A stretch of DNA of 64,000 nucleotides from Polyodon spathula (taxonomy: Eukaryota > Chordata > Actinopteri > Acipenseriformes > Polyodontidae), in the NCBI RefSeq assembly GCF_017654505.1, contig NC_054558.1, forward strand, positions 12,441,825 to 12,505,824, read 5' to 3'. This document shows, in pieces, positions 44,543 to 55,949 of this stretch; position 1 is the stretch's first letter, and every line of letters starts with the position of its first letter. The position numbers and the translations under genes are program-made. The notes under the pieces were generated by a model, which was given only the letters and a program-made list of their open reading frames with translations, was not told the origin of the DNA and made no database searches.

Positions 44543-45947
44543 ATATATGTCTTGCGAGAACCATCACAAGTAAAATAAATAAATAAATAAATGGGATGCT
44601 CTGCGAGCTGTAGGTTTGTGTAAGGGACGGGTCGACACTTTCTCTTCTACAGATGAAGTCTTCACATCGTTTTCAGATGCAAATGTAAACAAAAGGGTGG
44701 AGCGAGGTTTGAGGTTAAAATCGACGAACACAATAAAGAAAAGCGGAGAGAATATTTTGTTGTGGGTAATATTACTACAAGGATCTCTGACAGCAGCCAG
44801 GATATTGTGTTCCTCTGAATCTGCTGTTTGTTTCTTGTTTTACATTAGAAATGCCCCAAGCAGATATAATAACTCGGTCTTAAAAAAAAAAAAAAAAAAA
44901 AAATGCTTAATAAATCCCTGTACACGGTCGTGTATTGTGTTTAGAAACTACCCGCATTAAACAACATATATTGTTGCGTAAACTGGTTGATAAACTCAGT
45001 CAATATACCATGTCAACAAAAACGCAATGGATACATTCAGCTCAGAGACTCTTTTCATTTGCGTTTCGTATGTGACGCGAACAGCGTCAATTTTATCCGC
45101 ATTAAATTTGATCAAGTATCGACAATACAAACCTTTATTTACTCATATCGTAGAGATTACATGGATCAAATGGCTGAATGGAAAGTATTGCATGTAGCAG
45201 GTACCTTGATTGAGCAGGACCCTGCTCACTGCACCTCTCACACAGGTCAGCACAGTGAGCTCTATTCATCAATCTGTCACTCTCAGCATCCTTTATTAAG
45301 GAGGTCTTACAGATTTTCCCCGAAGGTTTGTGATTCATTAAAGCCGCCTTTTCGCTTTTTTGACTGCAGTATCAAGGCTTTTGAGAAAAAAAATACCGAA
45401 GGTTTTCAAAACTCCAAATGAATTGCTAAAAACAAATCAATAAACAACGTATTTTTCATAGTTTACACATCATTAACTCTGCCAATTAGTATAGCTGTGA
45501 TTCATCATTGTTTAATACATTTTAATGGAAACTTTTCCATAACATATTTTCACAGGAGTTTTCCTAAACCTTTCCCAGAGATAACTGATTGACGAGAAAA
45601 TGTCTTTCTGCATCTCGGATTTCGAAAAAGGAAAAAATTATGTTCGAAAAAGAAACACACATTGCTGAATGCAACCCATTGTCACGTCAACACCCCTTGA
45701 GCAGAATATGCGAGGTACTACTGAACACTGATGCGCTCAGTAATTCATTCAGGGCTCTGTTCTCATCTGTTTTAAGTGCTTCTTCCAGCGCATACATAAC
45801 ATAAGAATAGGTCCCTTAAAGATCAGCCTGCACACGATCTGAACTGCAACGTGCAGCTCAACACCATCCCAATGCAGATGAACTGAAGAATCACCAGGTG
45901 CCAATGGAGGACAGCAACTACGTGTAGGGGAGGGGCACTGGTTTGCA

Positions 45948-45955
45948 TGACATCG
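45948..45955 (+). promoter_or_regulatory. CRE-like element, V11 promoter (altered)
   Basis: TGACATCG, 78 bases before the V11 leader ATG; one base off the TGACATCA at the same place in V12. Confidence 0.4.
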
Positions 45956-46032
45956 CCTCTATAGAAACACATGGTTCACAGTTCCAGCTTCAGATTGCGC
46001 CAGACAGTAGAGGGAGGTTTGTCGTGTTAAGA

Positions 46033-46691
46033 ATGGAACAGGAACGTACTTGGGTTACTGTGCTGCTGTTCTGTTTAAGCATAAGTAGGTCCATGTATAC
46101 ATACTGGTTATGCAATTTGTCAAACACGCATGTCAGTCTATTCTATCATATCTTCCAATATAAAAATTAAATGGATTTTAAAGTCGTACAGTTTAGTATT
46201 AAATTGCAAACAGAAAAAGTGATTTATCTTATACAGTAAACAGTGCAATTGGTATAAATTAATTAGTGGAAAATGCGAAGTGAGTTCAAATCAATGATAC
46301 ACATATGGAAGAGAGTTCACCTTATCTATAGGTCGATGCTGTCATGTCATGTTTTATCTGTCTGTAAGTATGCTTTCTTATAATCTTATTCATTCTTTTT
46401 TGTCTTTTATTTTAGAAATGACCCGAGCAGACTCAGTGACTCAACCTTCACATCCATTATTCAGTGCACGTATGAAACAGCAGGCACAGCTAACAGTCTC
46501 TTCTGGTACATCCAGGACTCCAATCAAGCCCCACAGCTCATACTGAATGCATATTCTCAGGCAGAGTACATTCCACCAAGGTTTCAAAATCGTTTCTCTG
46601 CATCTCCTGACAAGAAAAAGAAGACCTTTCATCTGAATATCACTGTGGCTGTGCTGTCTGACTCTGCCACGTACTTCTGTGCTCTGAGTCC
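46033..46691 (+). pseudogene. V11: TCR V pseudogene (28-base deletion)
   Basis: Leader exon 46,033-46,084 (MEQERTWVTVLLFCLSIS plus one base, GTAGGT donor). V exon 46,416-46,691. After DSVTQPS about 28 bases are missing relative to V12 (net; the V12 stretch AATTTAGCTCTTGTTAAAGA and beyond), which removes framework 1 before the first Cys and shifts the frame. In the shifted frame the rest is recognisable: Cys with TYETAG, LFWYIQDSN, FSASPDKK, DSATYFC, CALSP. The RSS is good. Tandem sister of V12, separated by the satellite-tail insertion. Confidence 0.88.
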
Positions 46692-46730
46692 CACACTGTG
46701 AGAGTCTCTATATCACTTCATACAAAAACC
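46692..46730 (+). promoter_or_regulatory. V11 recombination signal (23-RSS)
   Basis: CACACTG at 46,692-46,698, 23-base spacer, perfect nonamer ACAAAAACC at 46,722-46,730. Confidence 0.88.
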
Positions 46731-46796
46731 TCCTGCTGCCTGCCGAATGAGTCTAACTGGTGGAAATGGCAGTGCAGCCTGTGTTCTGTATAGAAA

Positions 46797-47303
46797 CTAC
46801 TAGAGAAAACAGCACACATGAATCTGTACCTGCTGTTAACTATCCCGCTGCACTCTACTAGAGAAAACAGCACACATGAATCTGTACCTGCTGGTAACTA
46901 TCCCCCTGCACATCAACATGTATTGTACTGTATATAGGCTGAATATCCACGGGCACACCCCACCTGGTGCACAGATACCTGCAGGGTATGAAACATAGCA
47001 ACAAGCAGCACATCACTTCCTGTGCAGAGTGCAGAGCACAGACTGGGAGCCCCGCGCACAATGGAGAATAATCTACTGCTACACATACTCCTCGGGGCGC
47101 CTTCATACAATGTACAAGACAAGAGTTCATTTATGAAACCTGCACTGGTTGAGCTCAAAACAACAGTATCTCAGCTTGTCTCTATATCCGGCTTATACTC
47201 ACACTATTAACAAGTACCATAGCTTTGCTATTTATATAAACCAGTAATGGAACTAGAGGCAGACAATTATGTGAGCCCGACATCAACCATATCTCACAAA
47301 ATA
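46797..47303 (+). repeat. Satellite units plus tail, copy 2
   Basis: Two 58-bp units of the 27.5-36.4 kb satellite (about 46,799-46,912), followed by the same tail as at 36,385-36,756. It begins about 70 bases after the V11 nonamer, where the V1 and V12 3' flanks continue instead with CTACTCAGAGACATTC. So it is an insertion into V-gene flank, with a CTACT(A/C)-AGAGA-like similarity at the junction. Confidence 0.88.
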
Positions 47304-47852
47304 AGAATAAAATACCTATTTATTTTAAATATATTTATTTTAGTTTAGTTTTGCTAATCTAAAAATTGGCATTAATAATCTATAGATTGCTCGTACATAA
47401 AAACCTCAGACATGCTTCAATGTAAATGTCAGTACAATATTTCCAATCCAGTTGAAAGCAGTGGTCCCCATTACAATAGAATGCTATGACAACACATCTG
47501 TGATACAAAGTTGTTTTCCAGATTCCTTTGTATGTGAGTTGTGTTCTTTTTAATTGTCTGAGACTGAACTAACTTGAACGAGGATCTTTACCTGCAGTGT
47601 CCACTGTGGTCTCGAAAGCTTGTATATTTTATAGACATATTGAACTGATCAAAACAAATCTTTGTTGCACTTCTGCGATAGAACAGACTAACCGTGAACA
47701 AAACAGAGTGATGACGCAATAAAGGGTTGCACTGTGTAGGGGGTGGGGCACTGGTTTCATGACATCACTGCTATAGAAACGCATTTTTCACAGTTTCAGC
47801 TGCAGATTGAAGCATACAGTGGAGGGAGGTTTGTCGTTTGAAAGTTTTAACA
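47304..47852. other. V12 upstream region
   Basis: 47,515-47,695 matches 7,800-7,980 upstream of V4. Nothing else recognised apart from the promoter element below. Confidence 0.6.
47760..47767 (+). promoter_or_regulatory. CRE-like element, V12 promoter
   Basis: TGACATCA, 86 bases before the start codon; resembles the conserved decamer AGTGAYRTCA of mammalian TCR V-beta promoters, which binds CREB/ATF. A second TGACGCAA lies at about 47,711. Confidence 0.5.
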
Positions 47853-48454
47853 ATGGAACAAGAATGCTCTGTTTTTGCTTTGATACTTATCTGTTTAATC
47901 ACAGGTAAATAAACTGCTATACAATTAGACACAGCGTTTGACAAGATTGTGACAATGTATTTCGTGTTACTTTATCTGGCGTCTGTTCCAGCATTTTACA
48001 GTGTGTCAACATATAGGCAGCATAACTATGTATTTCCTTTTGTGGTTGTAATGATTATTTATCTGTCTATTTACTGTAAGGCAGCTTGTATCTGGAGTCT
48101 ATTTCATTCTAATTTCACAGTGATTCTCTTTCTGTCTCCTCTTTTAGAAGTGATCCAGGGAGATACAGTGACTCAACCTTCAAATTTAGCTCTTGTTAAA
48201 GAAACAGAGAATACCATTATACACTGTAAATATGATTTAAAATCAGGCAGTACTCCAGTTCTCTTCTGGTACATTCAGGATCCCAATAAAGCCCCACAGC
48301 TCATACTGAATGAATATTCTAAGCAAGAGGACATTCTATCAAGGTTTCAGAATCGTGTCTCTGCATCTCATGACAAGACAGAGAAGATCTTTCATCTGAA
48401 TATCACTGCGGCTGTGCTGTCTGACTCTGCCACGTACTTCTGTGCTCTGAGTCC
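47853..48454 (+). CDS. V12: TCR alpha/delta variable segment, intact
   Basis: Leader exon 47,853-47,904 (MEQECSVFALILICLIT plus one base, GTAAAT donor; this end is identical to what remains of V1's leader), a 243-base intron, V exon 48,148-48,454 after TTTTAG. V domain: VIQGDTVTQPSN, Cys in IIHCKY, Trp in LFWYIQDPN, VSASHDKTEK, second Cys in DSATYFC, ending CALSP. Open throughout. Closest to V1 and V11. Good RSS; strong functional candidate. Confidence 0.93.
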
Positions 48455-48493
48455 CACACTGTGAGAGTCTCTATATCACTTCATACAAAAACC
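48455..48493 (+). promoter_or_regulatory. V12 recombination signal (23-RSS)
   Basis: CACACTG at 48,455-48,461, 23-base spacer, perfect ACAAAAACC at 48,485-48,493. Confidence 0.9.
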
Positions 48494-48607
48494 TCCTGCT
48501 GCCTGCCGAGTGAGTCTCTCTGGTGAAGATGGCATTTCAGCTTGTGTTCTGTGTAGAAGCTACTCAGAAACATTCTTCTTAATGACCGCCCTGCGCCCTC
48601 TTACGGT

Positions 48608-49838
48608 AAAGGGAGATCGTGCCTAACTAACTTGCTTGATTTTTTTGAGGATGCAACATCGATAATGGATAATTGCAAAGCATATGACATGGTTTATTTA
48701 GATTTCCAGAAAGCTTTTGACAAAGTCCCGCACAAAAGATTAATTCTCAAACTGAACGCAGTTGGGATTCAAGGAAACACATGTACATGGATTAGGGAGT
48801 GGTTAACATGTAGAAAACAGAAAGTACTGATTAGAGGAAAAACCTCAGAATGGAGTGTGGTAACCAGCGGTGTACCACAGGGATCAGTATTAGGTCCTCT
48901 GCTATTCCTAATCTACATTAATTACTTAGATTCTGGTATAGTAAGCAAACTTGTTAAATTTGCAGACGACACAAAAGTAGGAGGAGTGGCAAACACTGTT
49001 GCAGCAGCAAAGGTCATTCAAAATGATCTAGACAAGATTCAGAACTGGGCAGACACATGGCAAATGACATTTAATAGAGAAAAGTGTAAGGTACTGCACG
49101 CAGGAAATAAAAATGTACATTATAAATATCATATGGGAGATATTGAAATTGGAGAAGGAATCTATGAAAAAGACCTAGGAGTTTTTGTTGACTCAGAAAT
49201 GTCTTCATCTAGGCAATGTGGGGAAGCTATAAAAAAGGCTAACAAGATGCTTGGATACATTGTGAAAAGTGTTGAATTTAAATCAAGGGAAGTAATGTTA
49301 AAACTGTACAATGCACTTGTAAGACCTCATCTTGAATATTGTGTGCAGTTCTGGTCACCTCGCTATAAAAAAGATATTGCTGCTCTAGAAAGAGTGCAAA
49401 GAAGAGCGACCAGAATTATTCCGGGCTTAAAAGGCATGTCATATGCAGACAGGCTAAAAGAATTGAATCTGTTCAGTCTTGAACAAAGAAGACTACGTGG
49501 CGACCTAATTCAAGCATTCAAAATTCTAAAAGGTACTGACAGTGTCGACCCAAGGGACTTTTTCAGCCTGAAAAAAGAAACAAGGACCAGGGGTCACAAA
49601 TGGAGATTAGACAAAGGGGCATTCAGAACAGAAAATAGGAGACACTTTTTTTACACAGAGAATTGTGAGGGTCTGGAATCAACTCCCCAGTAATGTTGTT
49701 GAAGCTGACACCCTGGGATCCTTCAAGAAGCTGCTTGATGAGATTTTGGGATCAATAAGCTACTAACAACCAAACGAGCAAGATGGGCCGAATGGCCTCC
49801 TCTCGTTTGTAAACTGTTCTTATGTTCTTATGTTCTTA
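48608..49838 (+). mobile_element. 5'-truncated CR1, copy 3
   Basis: Starts inside ORF2 at AAAGGGAGATCGTGCC and runs to the TTCTTATGTTCTTATGTTCTTA end. The 353-codon frame 48,632-49,693 holds the RT core (DFQKAFDKVPH, GVPQGSVLGPLL, FADD) with IN-Y in place of IN-D after the GPLLFLIY block. It shares the T7 frameshift with the 11.5 kb copy but has the correct AACTTGCTTG, where that copy is shifted. The V1 3' flank (about 686-703) is the unoccupied counterpart; about ten bases of target (CTGTTAGTG region) are missing here and there is no clear target duplication. Confidence 0.92.
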
Positions 49839-49880
49839 ATACTAATGCATATTACAACACGTCATTTGTACGATGTTTGT

Positions 49881-50092
49881 TATGTGGTGCCATGTGTAAA
49901 ACAAACAAACAAAAAAACCGTCTTAATATTTTAACAATATCTTTGTTAATATATGTCTTTTTTTTCCAGATTTATCTTAACTCTTGTATTTTTCCACAGG
50001 TATACACATGTTTGTAGAACATGTTGTGTCCAAATAAACAACACTTAAAAACCGTCTATATATGTTGTGAATATATAATATATGGTATATAG

Positions 50093-50175
<83 letters not shown>

Positions 50176-50813
50176 TGTTTTAAATGTGTACATTCCGATA
50201 TCATTTATAAATATAGTTACAAGAATTAACATTTAGGTAAATATTGAACTAAATGTTAAATCCTTAACAAGATTTAACATTTAGCTAAATATTTAACTAA
50301 ATCTTAAATTTCTTATCAAGATTTAACATTTAGCTAAATATTTAACTGGCCAATAAAATCTGGCGTTTGTATGCAAATGAGCTCCGTCCTCTTTGTGCTT
50401 TCACGCAATTTGATTGGCAATTTGATACTGAACTGAACTGTCCATATTTCCCGATTAGCATTACCAGAGCAAATCAAATCGCACAAAGCAGGTGGAGCTC
50501 ATTTGCATACAAACTACAAATTTAGCTGGGCAGTTAAATATTTAGCTAAATGTTAAATCTTGGTAAGAGATTTATGATTTATTTAAATATTTAGCTAAAT
50601 GTAAAAATCTTGATAAGAGCTTTACGATTTAGTTCAATATTTAGCTAAATGTTAAATCTTGATAAGAGATTTAAGATTTAGTTCAATATTTAGTTAAATG
50701 TTACATCACATTTACACAACATTTATAACTCTGGGGGAAAAAAATACAAGGTTTAAGCTAAATCTGGGAAAAAAGACACTTATTTTATTTTATTTTACAT
50801 ATGGCACCCCATA
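49881..50813. mobile_element. Foldback element 1 (long inverted ends)
   Basis: Ends TATGTGGTGCCATGTGTAAA and its inverted partner ending ACATATGGCACCCCATA. Just inside are an AT run (50,094-50,168) and inverted arms (about 50,225-50,420 and 50,485-50,705) built of tandem units of TTTAGCTAAATATT/AAGATTTAACATT type, plus a mirrored TATGCAAATGAGCTC. Flanked by GTTTGT and GTTTGC, a probable 6-base target duplication. No ORF: a non-autonomous DNA element. Confidence 0.7.
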
Positions 50814-51069
50814 GTTTGCTATTAATAAAAAAAAGAACTTTCATAGAATTAATTTACAAAGAAACAACAATGTACTAGATGTTGACATGTATTTAATGCA
50901 TTAAAAAGACAAACATCTTTTAATAGACATGTATATAAAGTGTTAAATAAAGACATTTTTAAACAAACTAGCCAGACCCCATATCCACTTGCACACAACA
51001 CGTACAACTCACCATTAACAAACTTCACATTATTTTTAGGAAATACTGCCTTGCTACCTCAGTGTTTTC

Positions 51070-51637
51070 TATGGCGCGCTATTTGTGCCAAAACTATCCG
51101 GCCGTTAGTTTGTGGATTTGTTTGTCAATCCATTTGTCAATTAGTGAATTTGTCAATGTGTTTGTTAATTTGTGAATTCATCGATTTGTTTTTTAATGTG
51201 TTTGTCAATTCGTAAATTGGTAAATTTGTCCAGCAATTCGTCCATACATTTGTTAATTCATACAGTAATTTGTAAACGTATTTGTTAATTCATCTAATAA
51301 TTAATTAATTAATTAGTCAATTCACTAATATGAAAGGCTGTACAGACCTGCAAATTTCCAAACAACCAGACCAATTTCCCAACAACCAGATAAACTTCCA
51401 ACTGTCAATCTCGCACTGTGCAGGTCTGTACAGCCTTTCATATTAGTGAATTGACAAATTAATTAATTAATTATTAGATGAACTAACAAATATGTTTATG
51501 AATTACTGTATGAATTGACAAATTTATGGATGAATTGCTGGATAAATTGACAAATTCACATATTCAAAAATTCACAAAGTAACAAACAGATTGACAAACT
51601 AACGACCGGATAGATTTGGCACAAATGGCGCTCCATA
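51070..51637. mobile_element. Foldback element 2 (about 270-bp inverted arms)
   Basis: Left end TATGGCGCGCTATTTGTGCC; right end the inverse of TATGGAGCGCCATTTGTGCC. The arms stay complementary almost to the centre (GGCTGTACAGACCTGC on both sides of about 51,340-51,430). Arms contain many AATTTGT(C/T)AAT-type short repeats. Flanked on both sides by GTTTTC (51,064-51,069 and 51,638-51,643), a target duplication. No ORF. Its termini resemble those of foldback element 1. Confidence 0.8.
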
Positions 51638-51643
51638 GTTTTC

Positions 51644-52417
51644 AGATACTGCGTAAAGTTTTATAGATTGTTTTTTGTATCTTATTTCACAGGACTGCTA
51701 ATTTCTAGGCTTCCTTGACTATTACATAATCTCTCTTTTACCTTGCAATTGAAATGAATTCCCAATAGGGGCAGTGTAGGACAATGAATTGTCAGTGTTT
51801 GAAGCTCGATATTCACAATCAGACAATGCTTCCCTCATTAAACAACAAGGCACATACCAGCAATAAGGAGATGACAATACAATAATAGCATAGAGTGTGA
51901 AATACATTCAGAGATACATCCCTCAAGCCCTTTAGCCCAATGCAGTTCCTTGTCAGACCCAGTTGAGTCCCATGAACAGCGACCAGCGCAGCTCCCTGCT
52001 GAAAGCACTCAATGTGAATCTATTGAACCCTCCTAGTATGTTCAGAATGTAGGTACAGCTGGTATGTTTCTGGTCATATTGACCGACTGCAATTTCAAAT
52101 CAACATGTGTTCATTAGATAGCTTTTACTCTTTAATGTAAAATATTTTAAATGAATGTAAACTCTTATAATAAATTCAAAAAAATATGCATTGCAGCATA
52201 ATGTTATTACACAGAAACCAAAAGTGTATTACAGCTTAATATCCGGAGAAGGGAATGAATGAAGCTTGAGCATAATGCAGAATTTCAAGAATTTAAGGAA
52301 AAAAAAAAAAACACCTTTTCACGATGTACTAATTATAACTATGGTACATAAATTGTCTATAACAATTTCTTTATGAATTTCCAAAAAAATGTGGGTGTAC
52401 ACAAACACAGGTCATAA
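51644..52417. other. Repeated unit, copy C (left flank)
   Basis: From about 51,720 matches copies at 1,105 and 37,108. The CTCF-type motif of the 1.1 kb copy is reduced here to CCAATAGGGGCAG. No gene. Confidence 0.6.
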
Positions 52418-53342
52418 AGGGGCTGATGTAAGGATACATGCAAAGTGATGTGTGGCTGCAAAACACCCATATTGCAGACAAAATAATATTGACATGTATT
52501 CAAATGAAGAAAAGAGTATGGAATTGGATGGCTATCTGGAATACTAAGAGGCACAAACATTATAATGAGATGTAAGCATCTTGCAAACCATGTAGAAGCG
52601 AGTAATTAAAGCTGTATAAAAGCACACACCTGCAGAGACATGTCACTGGCTTAGGACGGCTGCTGTTTGCATTTCCTGATGTGGTGATGCTTGGCTCTTG
52701 TTGAGGAGAAGGAAGAAAATCTTCAGAGAAGAGCAAGACAGAGAAGAACTGCATATTCAAACCAGGGTCACTTTGTTTGGGATGTCGGAAGATGTGGTGG
52801 CATTATCGTCTCACTTCACAGCTCATCCTAGAACTAATAGCTGAATTTCACCTTTTCATCACATGGTTGACTGTCCTCCTTGTAACACAACAGCACTGAC
52901 TTTCTCTACTATAGAGGACCATATGACCTCTTTGTTGGCATAATTGATGCTGGCTGAGGCTTTTCCAAATAACTCAGTTTCATGCTGAGTGACCTCAGCC
53001 ATAAGGACTCTCAGCTGCTCCTCAGAACATTTTTCTTTTCTTTTCCGTGCACCAAGAGGACTTTGCTGCCTTTCCATTCACATTTTTTTTTTGTATGTTT
53101 GATTGTCTTACTCTAAACTCACCTCAGCTCTGGGATGTGAGTGCAGCCACTAAACAGCTCGATGCACAGGCAGCGACCACTGCGACCATCGTTATCATGA
53201 TTGCAGATCATTACTTGTGTGTGCTGAGTAATTTCCACTGTTCTTAATCTTAAATAGGCAGCAGTGCATTTCCTGGCCGCTTGTCGATTTGGACTTTGCA
53301 GCCGCAATTGTTTGCACTACGCCTATCCTTATATCAACCCCA
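52418..53342 (-). mobile_element. Harbinger-like element, copy 2
   Basis: Ends GGGGCTGATGTAAGGAT and ATCCTTATATCAACCCC. The minus-strand frame 53,077-52,859 (72 codons, MERQQSPLGARKRKEK, LRVLMAEVTQHETELFGKAS, KEVIWSSIVEKVSAV) is a Myb/SANT-like fragment closely related to the 38.5 kb copy, and reads slightly longer through the ALMAEV-TQHE part. No transposase and no SINE insertion. Probably a decayed or non-autonomous PIF/Harbinger element. Confidence 0.55.
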
Positions 53343-54527
53343 ATGTACAGAAAATGAAAAAAGCTTGCTTGCTTACTTGCTTGCTTTCTTCAGTGCCTTA
53401 TTCTGATGTAACATTGTGCAGGGCTCCACCCACAGCTCAGGCTGTCTGTCTGTCAGGAGCATTTTTACTTGTGGATGGAACAATTCAAGAATGAGGAACA
53501 CGTGTGGAACTTTTTTTCTGCTTTGCTTTTGTCTTGGTGAGTGACATTCACAAACACACTTGAGAAAAAACAGGTTTTCAATTTCATTATCATTCATGAA
53601 CAAAGTAATCATTATATCATCTTGTTTTCAACAGGCCAGGATTGCCAGTCAGTCAGCTCATTCTGCGATGCTGCTGCACTGCCCAATAATACATTCTCTG
53701 CAATTCAATTACAACAAATAAAACAACATTACAAACACAAATATGATTGTATTATTTATTTATTAGGAGTCTTATTAGACAGCTCTGCAGTATTAGCTAT
53801 TGCAAGAAATATAATCATAACTTTTCAATGCAAACAATATATTATCAAAATAATCATAGTCATAGACTAGTTTACAATAGTCAATATGTGTCTTCAAAAC
53901 GTATATATCAGCAAACTAGTCGAAATTAAACTGTTAAAAGATTGAAAATACTATTATGTAAATGAATACATTATAGTTTGGAAAATAATGGAATATTCTA
54001 CTGCACGATAGCACACATTGGCCTTGTATTACCTTTCTCCATGAAACCAAGAAGCTTCCATTTGCAAACATGAAGATTTCAAAGGTTTAGACAGCGACTG
54101 GATTGCCACAGTCTGCAATATTAGCTCCTCCTCGCTTACTTTCCAATGGGAGCTGTTACTTGAGAATGAAAAAAGGATCTTTAATACCACTCAGAATGAT
54201 TACACATGTCATACAATGGAAAGAAAGGGTCCATAGAAATACATTTGAATCTACTTATTAATTAATACAATAAAATAGTCCATCACATCCTTATTTCTCT
54301 GTCACTCGCTCGCTCTGAGTTTAAAAATCAGCTTCTGTGTTGCTGTGTGTCTGTCACTGATCACATGACCTTGTGGTAATTGAGGGTGAATGAACTGTGA
54401 TGATTGGTGTGACAGTTACCACAGGAAGTATACTGTGTAATAAAATCAAGACCATTTCATGGCAAACATTTAGAACGCCCAAGACTTCACAAACTAACTA
54501 ATTATATATTGTTTTCCATGTGTTACA
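53343..54527. other. Spacer upstream of V13
   Basis: 53,343-53,472 belongs to the repeated unit; the rest shows no gene or known repeat. Confidence 0.5.
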
Positions 54528-54938
54528 ATGTTTAAATACTTAGCTGTTTGTCTAATTCTGTCAGGTACATACAACGCTTACAGCAATATAATGAATTCAT
54601 GAATTAATGTATTTCGTTCATAAGCTTCTCTTTTGTTTCAGGTGTGCACAGTGAAGACCAGGTGACTCAAAGCCCTGATTCACAACGAGTTTCAGAAGGA
54701 GAGTCAGTTCAGATAAACTGTCGATATCAGATCAGCAGCTTTTGGGCAATGAAATGGTATAAACAAGATCTCAACCAGGGTTTAAAATATATAAATGAAG
54801 CCACAAGAGACGGTTCAACGTATGGAGACTATTCAGGGAAATATAAACCAGCAGTAGATACCTCATCTAAAACTGGCTCCCTGACAATACAGCCTTCAGT
54901 GTCTGATTCTGCCATCTACTACTGTGCAGTAGAACCAG
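54528..54938 (+). CDS. V13: TCR alpha/delta variable segment, intact
   Basis: Leader exon 54,528-54,564 (MFKYLAVCLILS plus one base, GTACAT donor), a 77-base intron, V exon 54,642-54,938 after TTTCAG. V domain: VHSEDQVTQSPDSQRVSEGE, Cys in INCRYQ, Trp in MKWYKQDLN, second Cys in DSAIYYC, ending CAVEP. Open throughout, with a good RSS. Intact version of V2. Followed 485 bases later by the V14 leader, the same pair order as V2-V3. Confidence 0.92.
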
Positions 54939-54977
54939 CACTGTGATACAAAGCAGAGCCCAACCCATACAAAAACC
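54939..54977 (+). promoter_or_regulatory. V13 recombination signal (23-RSS)
   Basis: CACTGTG at 54,939-54,945 (A4 to T), 23-base spacer, perfect ACAAAAACC at 54,969-54,977. Confidence 0.85.
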
Positions 54978-55423
54978 CTGGAGTGTAGAGAGGCTGGTAA
55001 TTACAATACTGATGGCATTTCCAGTGACAGCTCTTCTGTGTAGAAGGGTAACCGCAGTGCACATTATAATGTGGTGAGTGCCGGATTTCCTGAGTTCTGG
55101 GAAGGTTCATTGGAGAGTGGATAGGGCGACTGCAGTTAGTATACGAAGAATTGAAACCTCTTTGACTTGCATCCAGTTAACTGCTAATGAAGGTGTTGAT
55201 AAAAGAAAATGGTAACCACAACTATGAACCACATAATTACATGATTACAGCACATTTACATCACATGTTACCATTTGTCTTTGCTGATTGGTTACAGACA
55301 TTTGACGTTCAAAACCTCTAAGCAGATTATATCAGAGCAGCATTGTGAAGAGAAAAGCACCAGAATCAACACAGAGACAGAACCTTTCTATTCAGTTCTT
55401 AAAGAAATCAGCACTGAGCTAAA

Positions 55424-55486
55424 ATGGATACATTAATCATGTGTATGTTTATTATCCTGCCAGGTAATTTCAACACAACAAGAATG

Positions 55487-55563
<77 letters not shown>

Positions 55564-55912
55564 CTGTCTATTAAATTTTCTTTTTCTCCTCAATGTTCAG
55601 TCATGACAAGCGGGGATTCCATCAGTCCTCAGCAGACAGCAGAGTCCAGTACAGAAGGAGAGTCAGTAACCCTCAGCTGCTCTTTTACTGCAAGTACGAA
55701 TGATGTCCTTCTCTATTGGTATCGGAAGAACTCAAACCAAGCCCTTTCATTCATACTGTATAAAGGAGCTGGTGCATGGAGTAGCTATTCCCACACTGTA
55801 GAATTTGCTAAAAGCCAGTTCACTTCTACAGCAGACAGCTCTTCTACTGCAATCACCATTTCCAAACTTGCTCTGAGCGACACAGCAATCTATCACTGTG
55901 CTCTGAGGATAG
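55424..55912 (+). CDS. V14: TCR alpha/delta variable segment, open
   Basis: Leader exon 55,424-55,463 (MDTLIMCMFIILP plus one base, GTAATT donor). The 137-base intron is mostly (ATT)n (about 55,486-55,561). V exon 55,601-55,912 after TTCAG. V domain: VMTSGDSISPQQTAESSTEG, Cys in LSCSFT, Trp in LYWYRKN, second Cys in DTAIYHC (His at the usual Tyr), ending CALRIA. Open throughout. Intact-leader version of V3. The RSS spacer is short, so recombination efficiency is in doubt. Confidence 0.88.
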
Positions 55913-55949
55913 CACACTGTGAAACTCATTGGGACGCTGTACAAAAACT
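55913..55949 (+). promoter_or_regulatory. V14 recombination signal, short spacer
   Basis: CACACTG at 55,913-55,919 and nonamer ACAAAAACT at 55,941-55,949, spacer 21 bases, one less than V3. Confidence 0.7.

Larger units (their letters stand above)
43244..46032. other. V10-V11 spacer
   Basis: (TTG)n at about 43,548-43,589; A runs at about 43,757 and 44,882. The 144-codon open frame at 44,987-45,421 has no recognisable domain and is probably chance. No gene or known element seen apart from the minisatellite below. Confidence 0.5.

Noticed and set aside
44987..45421. 144-codon ORF on +
   Set aside because: No recognised domain, no splice or promoter context and unremarkable composition; probably chance.
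50094..50168. AT-run ORFs (Tyr-Ile repeats) here and at 41.0, 42.3 and 57.9 kb
   Set aside because: Microsatellite artefacts.
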